A stretch of DNA of 64,000 bases from Powellomyces hirtus (Eukaryota; Chytridiomycota; Chytridiomycetes; Spizellomycetales; Powellomycetaceae), in assembly GCA_025526995.1 (NCBI GenBank), contig JAHLKG010000010.1, positions 868,001 to 932,000 on the forward strand, written 5' to 3'. This document shows positions 16,819 to 29,152 of this stretch, in pieces; the stretch's first letter is position 1; each line of letters opens with the position of its first letter. The translations under genes and the position numbers were made by a program. The notes below the pieces were generated by a model. That model saw only the letters and a program-made list of their open reading frames with translations. It was not told where the DNA came from and searched no databases.

Positions 16819-17578
16819 TGGGAAAGGCGAGGAGGGTATGTAGGTTTGTGTGGTGTGAAAGGAAGAGAGAGCAGTGTTTATCCGATAACAACTGTCGGAT
16901 TTCTTCAGAACGGATTGATCCAGAGTCTACGATGGGTGGTGAGGGTGGGTGATGCGAGTGGGTGATGCGAGTGTGGGTGGTTTGTGATGAGTTTCGAAAA
17001 GAGACTTTGGCAGTGGTTGATATCGACAGATTGCGTGTTGGTTGAGACGGAGGACGACGAACAAGCAGCCGAGCGAGCAGCCGGAAGGGGAAGATAGATG
17101 TGTTAGAAATGGATGTTACCGGTGCATCGGTTAGATGACAGCGGATGACAAAAGAAAGGCCTCAGTCAGTCAGACTACTCGGATGGACGGAAGGAGGAAT
17201 GAAGGAAGGAAGGCGCAACCACAGTCTTCCCATCCATCTATCGTACTCATTCACTTGTCCTTTTAGAGAGATGATATTGTGGCTAATCGGCTTTCAACCG
17301 GCCGGAACTCGCAGCCAATCAATCATGATGCTAGATGAAGGAGGATTACCGCATGCACGTGTTTTGGAACCTACATGTAGGTTGAGTGCTGACTGCATCC
17401 AGATCCATCCAGGTCAATCCATCAGCGAATCAGCTTTTGACGCGCCTGCATCGCCTAGAAATAGGCGTCAAGGGGAGCCACACCGTTTCCCATTCCCAGT
17501 TGTCACCCTCTCTCTCTCTCCCCGCAACACACCTGGACACTTTCCCCCCCCCCCCCCCCCCCCACAGCAAAAACCATC
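16819..17578. promoter_or_regulatory. Divergent promoter region with CAGT repeats and poly-C tract
   Basis: 760 bp between ISU (-) and the DNAJC3-like gene (+). A short CAGT tetranucleotide run lies near 17,163-17,175. A pure C run of about 19 nt (near 17,544-17,562) ends some 17 nt before the DNAJC3 start codon, directly after a TCTC-rich stretch. I see no ORF with support. Confidence 0.45.
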
Positions 17579-19250
17579 ATGCGAAACGTCGTAATGGTTC
17601 TGTTCTCGCACTTCCTAGTGTGTCTGCTGGCTGCAGTCTCCGTCCATGCCGCCACCGTCGCCACTCAGACGCTCCTCGACGAAGCCAAAGCCCACATTGC
17701 CGCCGGACGCTACAATGCCGCCCTGGACAGTTTCGACGCGGCTCTCGGCCAAAACCCAGACGACCACCTCACCCTGTTCCGCCGCGCAACCGTCTATCTG
17801 TCTCTGGGACGAACAGCGGCTGCGGTCCGCGATTTCGACAAAGTGTTGAACCTGAAGCCTGGTCACCAACGAGCGCTGTTTCAACGCGCGAAATTGCTGG
17901 CGAAACAGGGGTCTATCGATGCTGCTATCAAAGATCTGAACGAGTATGTGGGGCTGAACGCCAACGATGCGGAAGCCAAGGAACTGCTGGCTGCTTACCA
18001 CGAAGCATGGGAAGCGAGCAAGCTGGCAGGACAGCTCGTGGCGTCCAAGCAGTACGAGGAGGCCATCGCCCCACTATCCACTGCCCTCCTTGAGATGCCC
18101 TACTCGACGACCCTCCGTGCCCTCCGAGCCGAGTGCTACCTCAAAACCAATGTCAAAGAAATGGCCATCGCAGACTTGACCCGGATAACACAGATCGAAC
18201 CCGATAACACTGGTATCCTGATGCAGCTGGCCCAGCTGCACCTCGAAATCGGCGAACTGACCGGAGCACTCACCAACGTCAAAGAATGTCTTCGTCTCGA
18301 CCAGGACCACAAAGAGTGCAAAAAGGTGTTCCGACAGGTCAAGAAGCTGGAAAAGTCGATCAAGGCCGCAGAGGACGCTCTCAACTCGCGCAAATACAGG
18401 GCGGCCATCAAGAAGCTAAACGAACAGCAACCAACGGTCATTGCGCAAGTCGAAGCGTATGGAGCTCAGGCCACAACCCTGCGAAAGCGGATTTACGACA
18501 TTTTGTGCAAAGCGCACGCGGAGGCAAAGGATGCGGCCAACACGGTTCAGTGGTGTGGAAAGGTGATTGAGATTGATGGGGAAAATGTTGATGCTCTGGT
18601 GTACCGAGCGGAAGCCAGAATGGACATGGAGATGTATGAGGATGGTAAGAAGACGCAAGAAAATAACGAACGCGTTTCACATCGAGTTGGACCGCTGACT
18701 GCCCTATTCTCTGATTCTCTGCAGCGATGCGAGACTTTCAAGCAGCGTCGCAACACGGCAACTCCCAGCGGATACAGCAGGGGCACCAGAAAGCGCAACG
18801 GCTGCACCAGCAGGCCTCCCGCAAAGACTATTACAAGATTCTCGGCGTGCCCCGCACAGCCTCGAAAACCGAGATTCGGAAAGCGTACCGGAAACTGACG
18901 CAGCAGTGGCATCCGGACAAGTACAATGGCGATCTGCCGAAAGAAGCCGTGGAGAAGAAGATGGGAGAGCTCAATGAAGCGTACACGACGCTCAACGACG
19001 ATGCCCTTCGCGCACGAGTCGATAATGGGGAAGATCCAAATGTGAGTTTTCGCCCCGTCCTCTTTCTTTTATTTCCTTCCAGTGTTTTTGGTGTTGACAA
19101 GCTTCTGCACACAAGGACGCGAATGCGGGACAAGGAGGCCATCCATTCCACGGCAGCCCGTTCTTCCAGCAGGGAGGCGGGTTCCCGTTCCAGTTCCAGC
19201 AGGGCCATGGCGGCGGATCACCATTTCAGTTTAAATTCAACTTTAACTAG
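17579..19250 (+). CDS. ER-lumenal TPR/J-domain co-chaperone, DNAJC3/p58IPK-like
   Basis: Three exons: 17579-18644, 18725-19041 and 19116-19250. A hydrophobic signal peptide ([20 protein letters not shown]) is followed by roughly nine TPR-type helix pairs. A J domain in exon 2 starts with [13 protein letters not shown] and carries HPD in [11 protein letters not shown] Gly/Phe-rich tail ends PFQFKFNFN. This is the layout of DNAJC3, which binds unfolded clients with its TPRs and delivers them to BiP in the ER lumen. The tail has no HDEL/KDEL, as is usual for DNAJC3. A poly-C run lies just upstream of the ATG. Confidence 0.92.
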
Positions 19251-19553
19251 TAGACACGGGGACCGTTGCTGTAGCCCATACCTGTATTCTAAAAATCACT
19301 GCTTGGGTATTATATTATATCCATGGGGAGTAATTCGCGAGTGGATGCCAAATGTAGGACGATGGCCAAGTGACGTTTTCCTTTCCCACGTTTGGATCTA
19401 TTCCTATGAGCGACTATATCGATATGTCGAAACTTCCAATTACAACGTACGTCTTGCACGAGTGAGTGACACGCCCTTTCTCTCTGTTCCCCTGCTGCTC
19501 GCTTTCGTTTTGACAGCGGCTGCTGCACTGGATAATGCGTGCTCGTCCCAGAC
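19251..19553. other. Tandem intergenic spacer between two J-domain genes
   Basis: About 300 bp, AT-richer than the flanks, holding the DNAJC3 3' end and the promoter of the next gene, with a pyrimidine-rich block near 19,470-19,510. No other feature seen. Confidence 0.4.
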
Positions 19554-20975
19554 ATGGAACGTGACATACATTCCCACTCAACAACACACTCAGTTTGCAC
19601 AAACACCCACGATACCCTCCCACAAACAGCTGTCCCCGCCGACCTGAACCCCGAGGACGCCAGTGTCATTCGCAACATTCTTGCCAACGAAGACTTTTAC
19701 GCCAGGCTCGGGGTAGACAGGAATGCAACAACACAGCAAATCAGAAGAGCATACTTACGACGAAGCAAGGTAAGACCCTCTCGTTTTCCATTCGTGTTGG
19801 TTTCTCCTTTGGTTCTTGCTTCCTTCTGCTACGCCTGTTCTTTGCGCATGCGTGGCACCTGTCAAAAGAGAAACACACAACTGTTTTCCCACGCCCGCTA
19901 CATGCACCCAGTTCTGACGTCTGTCGCTTTCCCCCCTCAAACCACGCTACCCTCGAAACTCCTAAAAACAAAAACAAACTTACCATCAGATCTGCCATCC
20001 GGATAGACAAAGTCATCCGAGTGCAAAGGAAGCCTGTGAGTCCTGCCGAAACCTCCTCGCTTCCCTATGCCAAGCGGCCGCCCACCTTTTTCGTGCCTTG
20101 ATGAGCTCATTCGAATTCTCTTGGACCTTTATAGTTCAGCGTATGTTATAGGAGCGATATCCTTTCTCCCCCCTTTCTCGCGTGAAAACAAAAACCGCAG
20201 ACACCTGAAGTTCCAACCTTCACCTTGCAAACATATCATCAGGTTTGAGCACCGCGTACACTACCCTCTCCGAACCACTCAATCGCCGCCAATACGACCT
20301 TTTTGGACGAGCCGTGGACGGTTCCGAACACACGTTTGCCGATGCTCTGCAGAAGGTACCTTCAACAGAGGGGGGCAGAGAGCGCCTATTTATATATAAA
20401 CGGGAAAGGACATTGGCTTCTTACACCGATCTCCTCATTCTTGTACAGGTATTCGATGAGTTCATGGAAGGCCAGTATGATACCCTCATGGCTTTGGTAG
20501 ATCAGATCCAGAGGTAGGCGTGGGTCTCATCGTAACGGATGATGAGAAGGATGCCAGGGGGATTGATCACATCTCATCGTTCGGAAACAGTCTGAATCCA
20601 GAGTTACATATCAACAAAGAAGGCGCTCGGTAAGGACCCCCGCCCATTGCGTCCTTGTTCGACTGCGTTTGCATTGCCACTCATCACGTATCCTTGACCC
20701 ACAACAGCTTTGTCTTGTCCTCCATGCGCGAGTTCTGTCTATGGAGTGGGAAATGCTGGGGCGCTGCAAAATTTGAGCTGATATACCTCTACGAGATCCA
20801 CCTCGACATCCAAGCGCTCTCCTATTTTGATTTCAAAGGTCGACTGATGAAAACCGCGGCGCTATCGAAAGGCCTCATCACCCTCATGGCCAAAATGGTC
20901 CCCGCGGGCAACCTCATCATGGAGGAATCGCTGCCCACCATTGAGCGAGTCGAAATGTACATGTTTAATTTGTGA
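19554..20975 (+). CDS. J-domain (DnaJ) protein, type not assigned
   Basis: Multi-exon gene; the first in-frame ATG is at 19554. The J domain begins [18 protein letters not shown]. After an intron of about 220 bp, HPD appears in [14 protein letters not shown], and after another intron helix IV reads [18 protein letters not shown]. The C-terminal part has [20 protein letters not shown] and ends with a compact domain ([20 protein letters not shown], then [13 protein letters not shown]). That arrangement loosely recalls the DnaJ-X region of Caj1/Djp1-type proteins, but I am not sure. J proteins stimulate Hsp70 ATPase. No signal peptide is seen, so it is likely cytosolic. Intron sizes are uneven (about 60-230 bp). 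Confidence 0.75.
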
Positions 20976-21082
20976 ATAAAATGTAAATAGTTTTTTTGAA
21001 GACGATGGAAGAGTACCACACACTGGCTATGAATGATATCAGCTCCTCTGTCTCATCTATATATCGAATATTGCCTACGGGA

Positions 21083-22161
21083 TCACTTTGCGATACTATC
21101 CGCGTTGGATTCCCCAACCATCCTCCTCATCTTGGCCACGCTCTCGTTCAAATCCCTGACCTGCACCTCCAATATCCCCAGCCTGATGCTCAACCGTTTC
21201 CTATACTCGATATCCCACGCATTCAGCATCGGGCTCGTCCAATCCGGCATATCCACATTCGCATTGATCATGTCGCGAGCCCACACGAACGCGTCACCCA
21301 GCGGATCGAGTTCTTTCTTTGGTGGAGCGGGCAAGTGCGACTCGGGCCGCGTAATGTCCATTTCCCAGAATCGTGCCAGCGACCATTCTCGCGGTGGTGG
21401 GTCGCCGGACCGGATGGCGTCGTCGCGCAGACGCTGTTTGAGACCTTCGCGCAACCGGTATTGCCGCCCGAGGAGGTACGCGGTTTGACCGCCGCATGCC
21501 AGCATGGCGTACATCAGTGACCCGGCTATCATCGCTTTCGGACCGCCTGGAAAAAAAAAGAGAGCGCACACACAAAAAAAGACAAGTGGGGGTTAGACAC
21601 AAGAGAAAAGACACACACAATCCCCCCCCCCCCCGCGTGGTGATATGGTATCAGCCGCCTGTCACATTTCACAATCCATCTATACGTACGCCACAACAGC
21701 CCCAACCCCGCTCCGACGACCGCTCCGGACGCGATACTCGCAATAATCTCGTCCTTGTTGCGCATCCGGTAGCTGTCGGTCTGGGTATGCGCGTTCTGGG
21801 CGTAGCGGTAATGCAGCACGCCTTCTCTCAGGGCTAATAAAAACCACCCCCAAAAAAAAAGGAAAACACAGTTAAATCCCATAAAAATGCGCATTTTGTT
21901 TTTGTTTTGTTTTCTTTTGCTTTGTTTTTCTTTACCGAAAAAGGGACCTGCAACCACCACCCAATTCGCACCCATGCCGAACGCCCACGCCAGCCGGCTC
22001 TGCCCCCGAGCCGCGGCCAGGAGCGCACCCAGTGCCGAGCCCGTGACGCCCGAGGCCGCTGTGGCTTGCAGCACGAACTGGGTCGAATTCCGCGCAGGTG
22101 CGGGGGAGAGGTGCCGTGGTGGTGGTGGTGCGGTCGTTAGTTGTGAAGGTGGTGATGACAT
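21083..22161 (-). CDS. Tim17/Tim22/Tim23-family membrane protein
   Basis: Three exons on the minus strand, ATG at 22161; introns lie near 21,840-21,940 and 21,550-21,690. The hydrophobic core has the family's Gly-rich helices: SGVTGSALGALLAAARGQ, then AFGMGANWVVVAGPFF, then ASIASGAVVGAGLGLLWR, and a fourth helix with AGSLMYAMLACGGQT. An amphipathic, charged C-terminal part of about 120 residues follows. This is the topology of the mitochondrial Tim17/22/23/PMP24 superfamily. The long C-terminal extension argues against Tim17, Tim22 or Tim23 themselves and for one of the accessory relatives in fungi. Location in the mitochondrial inner membrane is inferred from the family. One intron contains a poly-C run (near 21,622-21,634). 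Confidence 0.7.
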
Positions 22162-23621
22162 TGTGGGCGAAATGTGAATCTTTTAGGGGGAATGGCACCG
22201 CTGTCAGTTTTGGGACGGTTGACGGGCCGTCTTCGGCGCTGGCGCAGCATGTACACGTGTGTGTAACTAACTAACACGCAATATCCTGTCAATACCACAT
22301 GCCGTCAATTACTCCACTCACAGTTTTTACCGGACAGCTACGGTAGTTAGGGTAGATAGCACATCAACTCAGTATAGACCCTGCGAAACTAATCAACGGT
22401 GAGGGGGTACCCGGGAACCTGGAGTAGATGTGAAAGAGGATTGGAAAGATCTTGGGGTCTTGGCAATTCCTTTGAGCTAGCCCTGACATGCGCGAACAAA
22501 ATGGCGGTTTGACAATATTCTACGCCCTCGCATTCCTCAGCCCCCTTTATCCCAACCAAATGATTCTCAAAAACTAAAACAATCTTTCACACACCCACCA
22601 ATTTTCCTCGCCGACACCCGTTCGCGTTTGCCATCCCACAGCTCTATCGAGCTAGCCAACCGTGCACCCCCCCCCCCCTCCCTATCTTCAAGACAGTTCC
22701 ACCCAACCGTGCGTCTTCTTCCCCGACTCCTTTGTCACATGTCTTTCCGTGCTCAGAGTATCATCCATCAAAGCGATGCGAGCGTGACGCATGTCCTCGT
22801 CAAACTCAGTATATATTATCCGTCATCAGGGGTTTCACATGAACCGCATCGCCACACATCTGTCTCGAGCCTGTTCTCCCATCCTGTTCTGCGTTTGCAC
22901 ATTGTGAATCATACTGCAGTTGGAGACACCCTGTAATCTTGAAAAATAAACATGAACGGGGTCTGCGGTGCATGCAGTGCAATCAGCCACAAGATGAATC
23001 CTTCATCGGCCGCTTGTTCGCACACATCCACTCCATATATAAAGTTCTAGCCTGGTCACCATCTGGCGATGCGTGAGCTCTGCATCACGTGATGCGGGCG
23101 GTGTCGAGTCAGGATCTGAAATCTATGGCGGGGCGGTGTATTATGTGCTGACAGGGGCGGGTGCAGGCCTTTTGTGAGAGGTGGGGGGGGGGGGAAGTGA
23201 TTGGTATTCACTAGCACATTGTGTTTTCCCGCGTTACCTCTCTTCCTTTGTGGTGATCCGTGTCCGATCACGCTGATGGGCATGTCTCGCAAAGGGGCGC
23301 AAAGGGGCGCAATGCGACAGTGGAAGCCCAGAATCTATGATGCAGTATTTTGAATTGACGTGTTTCATGCGCATGAGGTGTTGAAGGATTAGTTAGCTCT
23401 GGAATTTCATCTATCTATCTATTCCAACTTTGGCAAAGACCCAATACCATTTGCACAACAACCTCGAAGATCTATCCCCGTGTCTTGGACGGAGTCGCGC
23501 TGGCGTTTTGCCTGCTTGCGTAACGTGGCTCAGATGTGGCTTGGCGAAAATGTTCTTCCCCGCATGCCCGTCCTCACTGTCAAAAAAATGTATATGTGTG
23601 CTGATGGTTTGATCTTGCACC
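22162..23621. other. 1.46-kb divergent intergenic region, no gene recognised
   Basis: Holds the promoters of the Tim17-like (-) and the five-exon hypothetical gene (+). It contains a C run near 22,666-22,677, a G run near 23,186-23,197 and a local duplication AAAGGGGCGC near 23,293-23,312. Open frames here are short and carry no recognisable motif. Confidence 0.4.
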
Positions 23622-24980
23622 ATGCGATACGGCTATCGACGCACCCACCCCGCGGGGTCCACCACGCACATTCCCCGACCCTGGGACCAGATCGGGCAAG
23701 TCTTTCTCGCTGGTCGGGATCCCAGCGCCCTCCCTACCACCCACCCCCGCGCGGGCCGCCCCACCCGACTGTCCACCGAGCTGGCCATCACAGGCACCAG
23801 CATTTCCAAAACCCGGCTACACGCGCAACTCGACCGGCATCGCGAAGCGACAACGATAACAGCAGCAGCAGAAGAGGAGCAGCACACTGCGTCGTGTGCG
23901 TCGCCGACTCCGAGCTTTGTCGGCAGTTTGGCGTCGAGTGAGGCGTCGGACGTGTATAACGATGTGCATGATTTGTCCCGGACTTTGTGGGAGGTGAGAC
24001 AATGCGGCACTCTCGATTTTGGCCCCAATCGCACAGACGCGATGAGAATAGAGTGTTGTTCTTTCCGCGCCCAATGTTTTTTTACGATTGACATCATTCA
24101 ATGTTCACATGTCTCAAATCTCCCATCTCGTACGCAGAAAGCAAAGTACGATGCCCACATGCGGGACACCATTCAATCTCACCTCCCCTCAGACCACATC
24201 ACCGACGCATACCAACTTTACGACGAATCCATCGACGCGCTCTACAGGTACCCCCCCCCCCCCCCGCGCTCACCCCTCACACACACTTAAATCTAACCCT
24301 CCCCCCACGCCCAGATGGCACCTACCCGACCCCCCGCCCTCGATCCTCGTCCGGGCCTCGCACAACCTTGGCGCGCACCAGCCCCGCACGCGCGACCGCC
24401 GGGCGCTGGACCCCGACGTGCTGCAAACGCCGATGGACGGAATGGACCCGTTTCTGTATTTGGAGGACCAGAAGGCGGTGCTGAAGCGCGAGGAGAAGAA
24501 GCTGTTGGTCGCGCGGTGGGCCGAGGTGTGGGTAAGTGGCAGTTGTGGCGCGAGGGAAAAAAGTGAACAGCGGGGGAAGAGGAGGGGGCAGAGGAAACCC
24601 AGTGCCAGCGTGGATTAAATGTCTTGTTTGTTTGTGCCATCTGCTTCAGGAGAATGTACGGCCGCCACAACCCTACTGGTATGAAATGCGGAGCGCCGAC
24701 TTTCACCTGGAAGCGCGAAGAGCTATTGAGTTGGATCAAAGCCCAGGTAAATCAAACAAAGCCGAGTTTCTGTACAGTTTTGAGCCGCTCCCGTAGATGT
24801 GCGCGGCGGGAGGGGGGGAAGGGGGAGAGTACGTGGGATCCGAATGCTCATCTGTTTATTGTTGTAGAACGTCAGCACATTGAAGCCCACGTTCGCAACC
24901 AGTTGGTCGATCTGTACCGTACAGTGACCATGGACGGTCGCGTGGTCAATGCCGCACGGACATTTGGACGACGATACTGA
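23622..24980 (+). CDS. Unrecognised five-exon protein, 302 residues
   Basis: Exons 23622-23993, 24138-24247, 24315-24531, 24650-24746 and 24868-24980 join in phase through GT-AG introns. The N-terminus reads MRYGYRRTHPAGSTTHIPRP and is basic. The middle is rich in Ala/Thr/Ser. The second half is highly charged with WHLPDPPPSILVRASHNLG, MDPFLYLEDQKAV, PPQPYWYEMRSADFHLEARR and a basic C-terminus ending ARTFGRRY. The basic ends and conserved-looking aromatic motifs would fit a small mitochondrial or ribosome-associated protein, but I do not recognise the family. The second intron starts with a poly-C run. Confidence 0.6.
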
Positions 24981-25238
24981 TTGGGCGCAAAAGGTGCAGG
25001 CAGACGCGGCAGAGACGGGATAGGAGGCTGGATGCAATACGGGAAGAAAACGGAAGACCAGAATGTGTGTCAATTATGTATACTAGTCTTTGCTACAGAA
25101 AAAAAAATCAAATCAGATCTACAAGATTGTGTAGGGAAGCGATGTGTGATTAATGGGTGTTTTTGTGGGTGAGTTTGTTGTCCGGCGGCTTTTTTGTGTG
25201 TGCGCGTGTGTGTGTTTGTAGTTTCTTTTTTTGCATGT

Positions 25239-26633
25239 CTAGCTTGGAACGTAGTTGAAGAGGTAGCTGATGCTTTCGCCATTGTGTGTTCTTCGCGCGG
25301 CTTCGGCAAAGGTGGCTGAAACGTCGATCGTGTCGAGTTTGGGGCATAGCAGCTTTTTGTCCTCGTGGGGGATGGTGTTGGTCTGAGAGGTGAGAAGAGA
25401 GGAATGAGTCTTCCGAATGAGGTAACGCTTTGGTCCCCTCCACATATGGCACGTACCACAACCACTCGTTCCAGCACCGAGTTGTTGATGACGTCGATGG
25501 CCTTACCGGACAACACTAATGACGAATTTAGGTGAGTTTCCCATCCAATCTCCAAACATCACACATTTGGTCACATACCAGCGTGGGTCACCATAGCATA
25601 TACTTTGTTGGCTCCATTTTCTTTCAGGACTTTGGCGGCGAGACCCAGCGTTCCACATGTGTCGGCCATATCGTCAACGAGAATGCAGTCGCGTCCTTTC
25701 ACGTCACCGACCAAAACCATGCGAGACACTTCGTTGGCCTTCTTTCGCTCTTTGTGGATCAAGGCAAACTCAAGATCAAGCTTGTCCGCGATGGCCGTGG
25801 CTCTGACATAGCGACAACGGCATGTAATTAGCCAACGGCGTTGCCAAGTTGGTCTGCGCCATGGAAAGAGCTGGTCCATGTGATTTACCTCTTGGCACCT
25901 CCGGCATCTGGGGATACGATGACCACATTCTTGTAGTCGTCAATATTGTCACGGATGTACTTGAGTGTACTCGGTTCCGCATACAAGTTGTCCACCGGGA
26001 TGTTGAAGAACCCTTGAATCTGCGAAGCATGCAGGTCCATCGTAATGACATGATTTGCTCCAGCCACTGTCAACATGTTGGCCACCAGTTTGGCGGTGAT
26101 GGGCGCTCGGGACTTGTCCTTCTTGTCTTGTCGCGCGTAAGGGAAGCAGGGAACAACTGCTGTGATGCGCCGCGCGGAGGCAGTTTTGCAGGCGTTGATC
26201 ATGATGAGCAGTTCCATGAGATGGTCGTTGATCTCGCCGCAGCCCGATTGTATAATGAAGACGTCTTCGTCACGCACTGTTTTACAAAAACACCAGATGG
26301 GTCGGGAATTGCAGTGAGAGGCAAATGCAGCGCCATGGTCAGCGAACGCTCCAGACAAGTGCAGTCATGCGGCCAAAGGGGGAGCTGTCACTTGCCTGAC
26401 TCTCCGATGGTAACCGAGGTTTCTTGGTTCGAGTACTTGAGCACGACGCATTTTGCCAGTTCAAGCCCGAGACGCCTAAGTAAAACAGGACGAGTAAGTG
26501 CCTGTGGCATACAGGCCCTTACACATCATGCCTGCCCTTCCTTCCCCAAGGTTGGGTCATAGACTTACTTTGCGACCAGCCTGGCAAATTCGATATGGGA
26601 GTTGCCCGCAAATATCTTGATTGAGTTGGACAT
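25239..26633 (-). CDS. Ribose-phosphate pyrophosphokinase (PRPP synthetase)
   Basis: Minus-strand multi-exon gene, ATG at 26633 ([13 protein letters not shown]) and stop at 25241-25239. Family hallmarks in order: [52 protein letters not shown] (ATP site), [33 protein letters not shown], and the PRPP-binding loop [13 protein letters not shown]. The last exon encodes [20 protein letters not shown] and ends YLFNYVPS. It converts ribose-5-phosphate and ATP to PRPP, the precursor for purines, pyrimidines, His, Trp and NAD. It has no large insertion of the kind found in some fungal Prs1/Prs5 paralogues, so it looks like a catalytic PRS2/3/4-type subunit. No disruption was seen. Confidence 0.93.
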
Positions 26634-27124
26634 TGTGGGGGTGTTGGGGGGTTGAAGTGCAAATGCAACTGATAGATCTTTTTGTCCCAAACTTCCCTTT
26701 CACACGCGTTTCTCCTGTACCAAGTCACGTGTAGGATAAGCCACGCGCCACGGACTTTAAAGAGACTTATCGACTGAATGGGGAGCTGCAGCCACGCCGC
26801 GAAATGTCCTAACATCAGAAACGCACGGTAGAGATCCGCCAAAGGGCGTTTGCAATTCACCGGAAGCACGGAGGAGGTTGTTCGATGGTTTTTGAGAAAA
26901 GTCTCTTGTTTGAACGGTTTGATTTCAGGCCGACTGCGGAGATTCGAGAGTGTCCCAAGAAGTTCTTTAAAACTCCCCATCCTCTCGGCAATCTGTGCCG
27001 ACCTCATCCGCACAGCTCATTCCTCGGCTTGATGTCGTTGTAACGTTTCTGCCCGGGCTTTGACCCGCCTTGTCGTCTCCAGCTCGAAAAGACGGGATTT
27101 TAGTGCGGTGGTGGTTGCTTGCAT
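26519..27124 (-). pseudogene. Possible decayed or spurious minus-strand gene with in-frame TGA
   Basis: From ATG 27124 a 35-codon coiled-coil-like stretch (SRLFELETTRRVKARAETL) meets a TGA near 27,019. The same frame then continues open through RSAQIAERMGSFKELLGTL and beyond, overlapping the PRPP synthetase start. The composition before and after the TGA looks coding-like, but I recognise no family. It could be a pseudogene, an upstream frame or chance. Confidence 0.2.
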
Positions 27125-27508
27125 GTTCTGGAGATATGGGGAAGATGTTGATGTTGAGAAGTTGGAGAAGCGGGGTTTGTTCCGGTAGAGAAAGTGGGCT
27201 GTGGAAGGTTAGGTATTTTTCTCTTTCTCGCAAGCAAACAGAAAGGGCAAGAAAAAGGAACAAGCAAAGGTTTTGGATAGGGATAGGGAAAGGACTAGGG
27301 AGAAAATCACATATTCACCTAGCCAATTGATAGAGTCAAACTGATCTACCCGGCTTACCGGGCTGTGGAGAAAGTCCCTCCATAGCACCCTCTTCACCAA
27401 CCAGCTTGTCTCCTTCCCCAACCCCATCTCCATCACCCACTTTATCCCGACTCGGCAAAAGTCCCGGTCCGCACCCTCCCAAAGCCCTTCCCCTTCTCAA
27501 CCAATCCC

Positions 27509-27832
27509 CTATGCCAATCCTACATCAGGGACGTTCAGAAAGTCATTGGCAAGAGCCCGTATAGCCATTTCCCGGATTTCATCGTCCAGATGAGTTCTTG
27601 GCCAGGATTCTCGGCCTCGGTCTATTGTGTGTGTAAAGTCTTCATCATTGGTGTTGGGCGATTTGTTTGATGAAGGGGGTTGCGCGGAGACGACTGGCCT
27701 CTTGCGGTGCAACTTGGCAATATCGCCGACCCGTTTACCCAATTTTCTCGCCTTCCTAGCAATGCCACGAAAAAAAGTTCCTTTCACATTAGCGTGCAGA
27801 GACTCCTTGTCAAAATGGATGTACTGTTCCAA
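27509..27832 (-). CDS. Hypothetical C-terminal exon
   Basis: Open frame without an ATG start. It is preceded on its strand by a T-rich tract and an AG acceptor (GAACAG), so it looks like a terminal exon. The product is basic then acidic, including GIARKARKLGKRVGDIAKLH and DDEIREMAIRALANDFLN. No family recognised and no convincing upstream exon found. Confidence 0.25.
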   Translation of the reverse strand: MEQYIHFDKESLHANVKGTFFRGIARKARKLGKRVGDIAKLHRKRPVVSAQPPSSNKSPNTNDEDFTHTIDRGRESWPRTHLDDEIREMAIRALANDFLNVPDVGLA

Positions 27833-27959
27833 TACGAGAACAGAAAAAAAAAGGGAAAATGGCGATCAGAGGGATTGCTGGTATTGCTGGTGTCCCAGCA
27901 TTGTACGATTGACATGACATGGACCGCTCCACAAAAGAGTGATGTAAATTCTATCGCGA

Positions 27960-29152
27960 AACTGGGGTACGACAGCAGCCAGAGTGGAAAACATGGGAAC
28001 TTTATTTAAGGAAGTAACTAGTTTAAAGACAATACACATAGAAACCGCATATCACCAACCGTAGACTATCAAAGCATACCAGCACGACGCCAACCAGAAG
28101 CGCGAAATCTTGAATGGACCCCTCTGCATCACTCGCCGAGAGCGGCGAGCCGTGGGGCTTGGGACCCACAGCGCTGCATTAGCCCTCCGTGTGCCATCTC
28201 AGGGCTGACGTGCCAAGTGACACGCCGATAGGATCGAGCTGATCCCATCTTCGAGATGGCGTTTGTGTGCGCCTGGCGGATATTGATGCTGACGAGGATA
28301 AAGAAAATCAGTATAGACAATACCACCTGGGGCCATCGGGGATTACCAACAAGAGACTCGAAGCCAGACGTCCGTCATGCGCAGGTTTTGATAGATCGTG
28401 TGCAGTTGTCATGGAGAGGTGCAATTGAGACACGGTGTTCGGCGTCCCGTGCGATGCCGTCCGTCAAGATCCTCAATGGCTGGATATAAGCCTTACGACC
28501 CCTACTAACGTAATCAACTTCCGCCCACTGATCCCATCAAGATCCTCCACAAAAACCTTTTACGGTTGCATGAGAGGCCGTAAGGTCCTGCTCCCAAGAT
28601 CCTCCGACATTCTAGCCATACGGCTCAGGATACATTGGACACCAAGGGACGCTGGCTTACTAAGCTTGTCTCATCGCGGTTGTAGCAGATTGACGCTTCA
28701 GACACCAAGACGCGGAGGAGAGATTGGAAGCGATCTACGTGTTGGGCATCAACAGCCACGTTGGACAACAAGACGGCAAGGCACGCTGAAGAGGAAAGAA
28801 GGGAACGGAAGATCGTCAGGGCCTTGTGAGCCAGATGTGGGCAGACGAACAGTATTCTCCTCACCTAATGGACGCAGCTGCGGTTACAGGCGGGTAAGTG
28901 TGCAGGGTATTGTGCATCCTGCTCGAGACGACGGAGAGGTTGGCAGCGTCGATTGGACTAAACTCGCGATTGGTGCTTGCGGTCACTGCCGGTTTTGGTG
29001 ATGATGTTCGAAGAGGACACAGAACTCGCGAGTGCTGCTTGCGGTCGGTCACTGCCGGGTTGATGATGATGTTTGTGGTGGATAGATGATGGGGGGAAGC
29101 GCGAGAGGGCTCTTTTTATAAGGGGCAGGCAACTGCGAGGGCATAGACGCGT
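27960..29152. other. Gene-poor stretch with a local duplication
   Basis: No supported gene. A unit of about 50 bp beginning near ACTCGCG occurs at about 28,971-29,018 and again at 29,022-29,072 with a few differences. CAAGATCC-type words recur near 28,460-28,600. This fits decayed sequence between host genes and the retroelement. Confidence 0.35.

Noticed and set aside
22628..22936. 102-codon ORF upstream of the five-exon hypothetical gene
   Set aside because: Overlaps a poly-C tract, no motif, and composition is unlike neighbouring exons.
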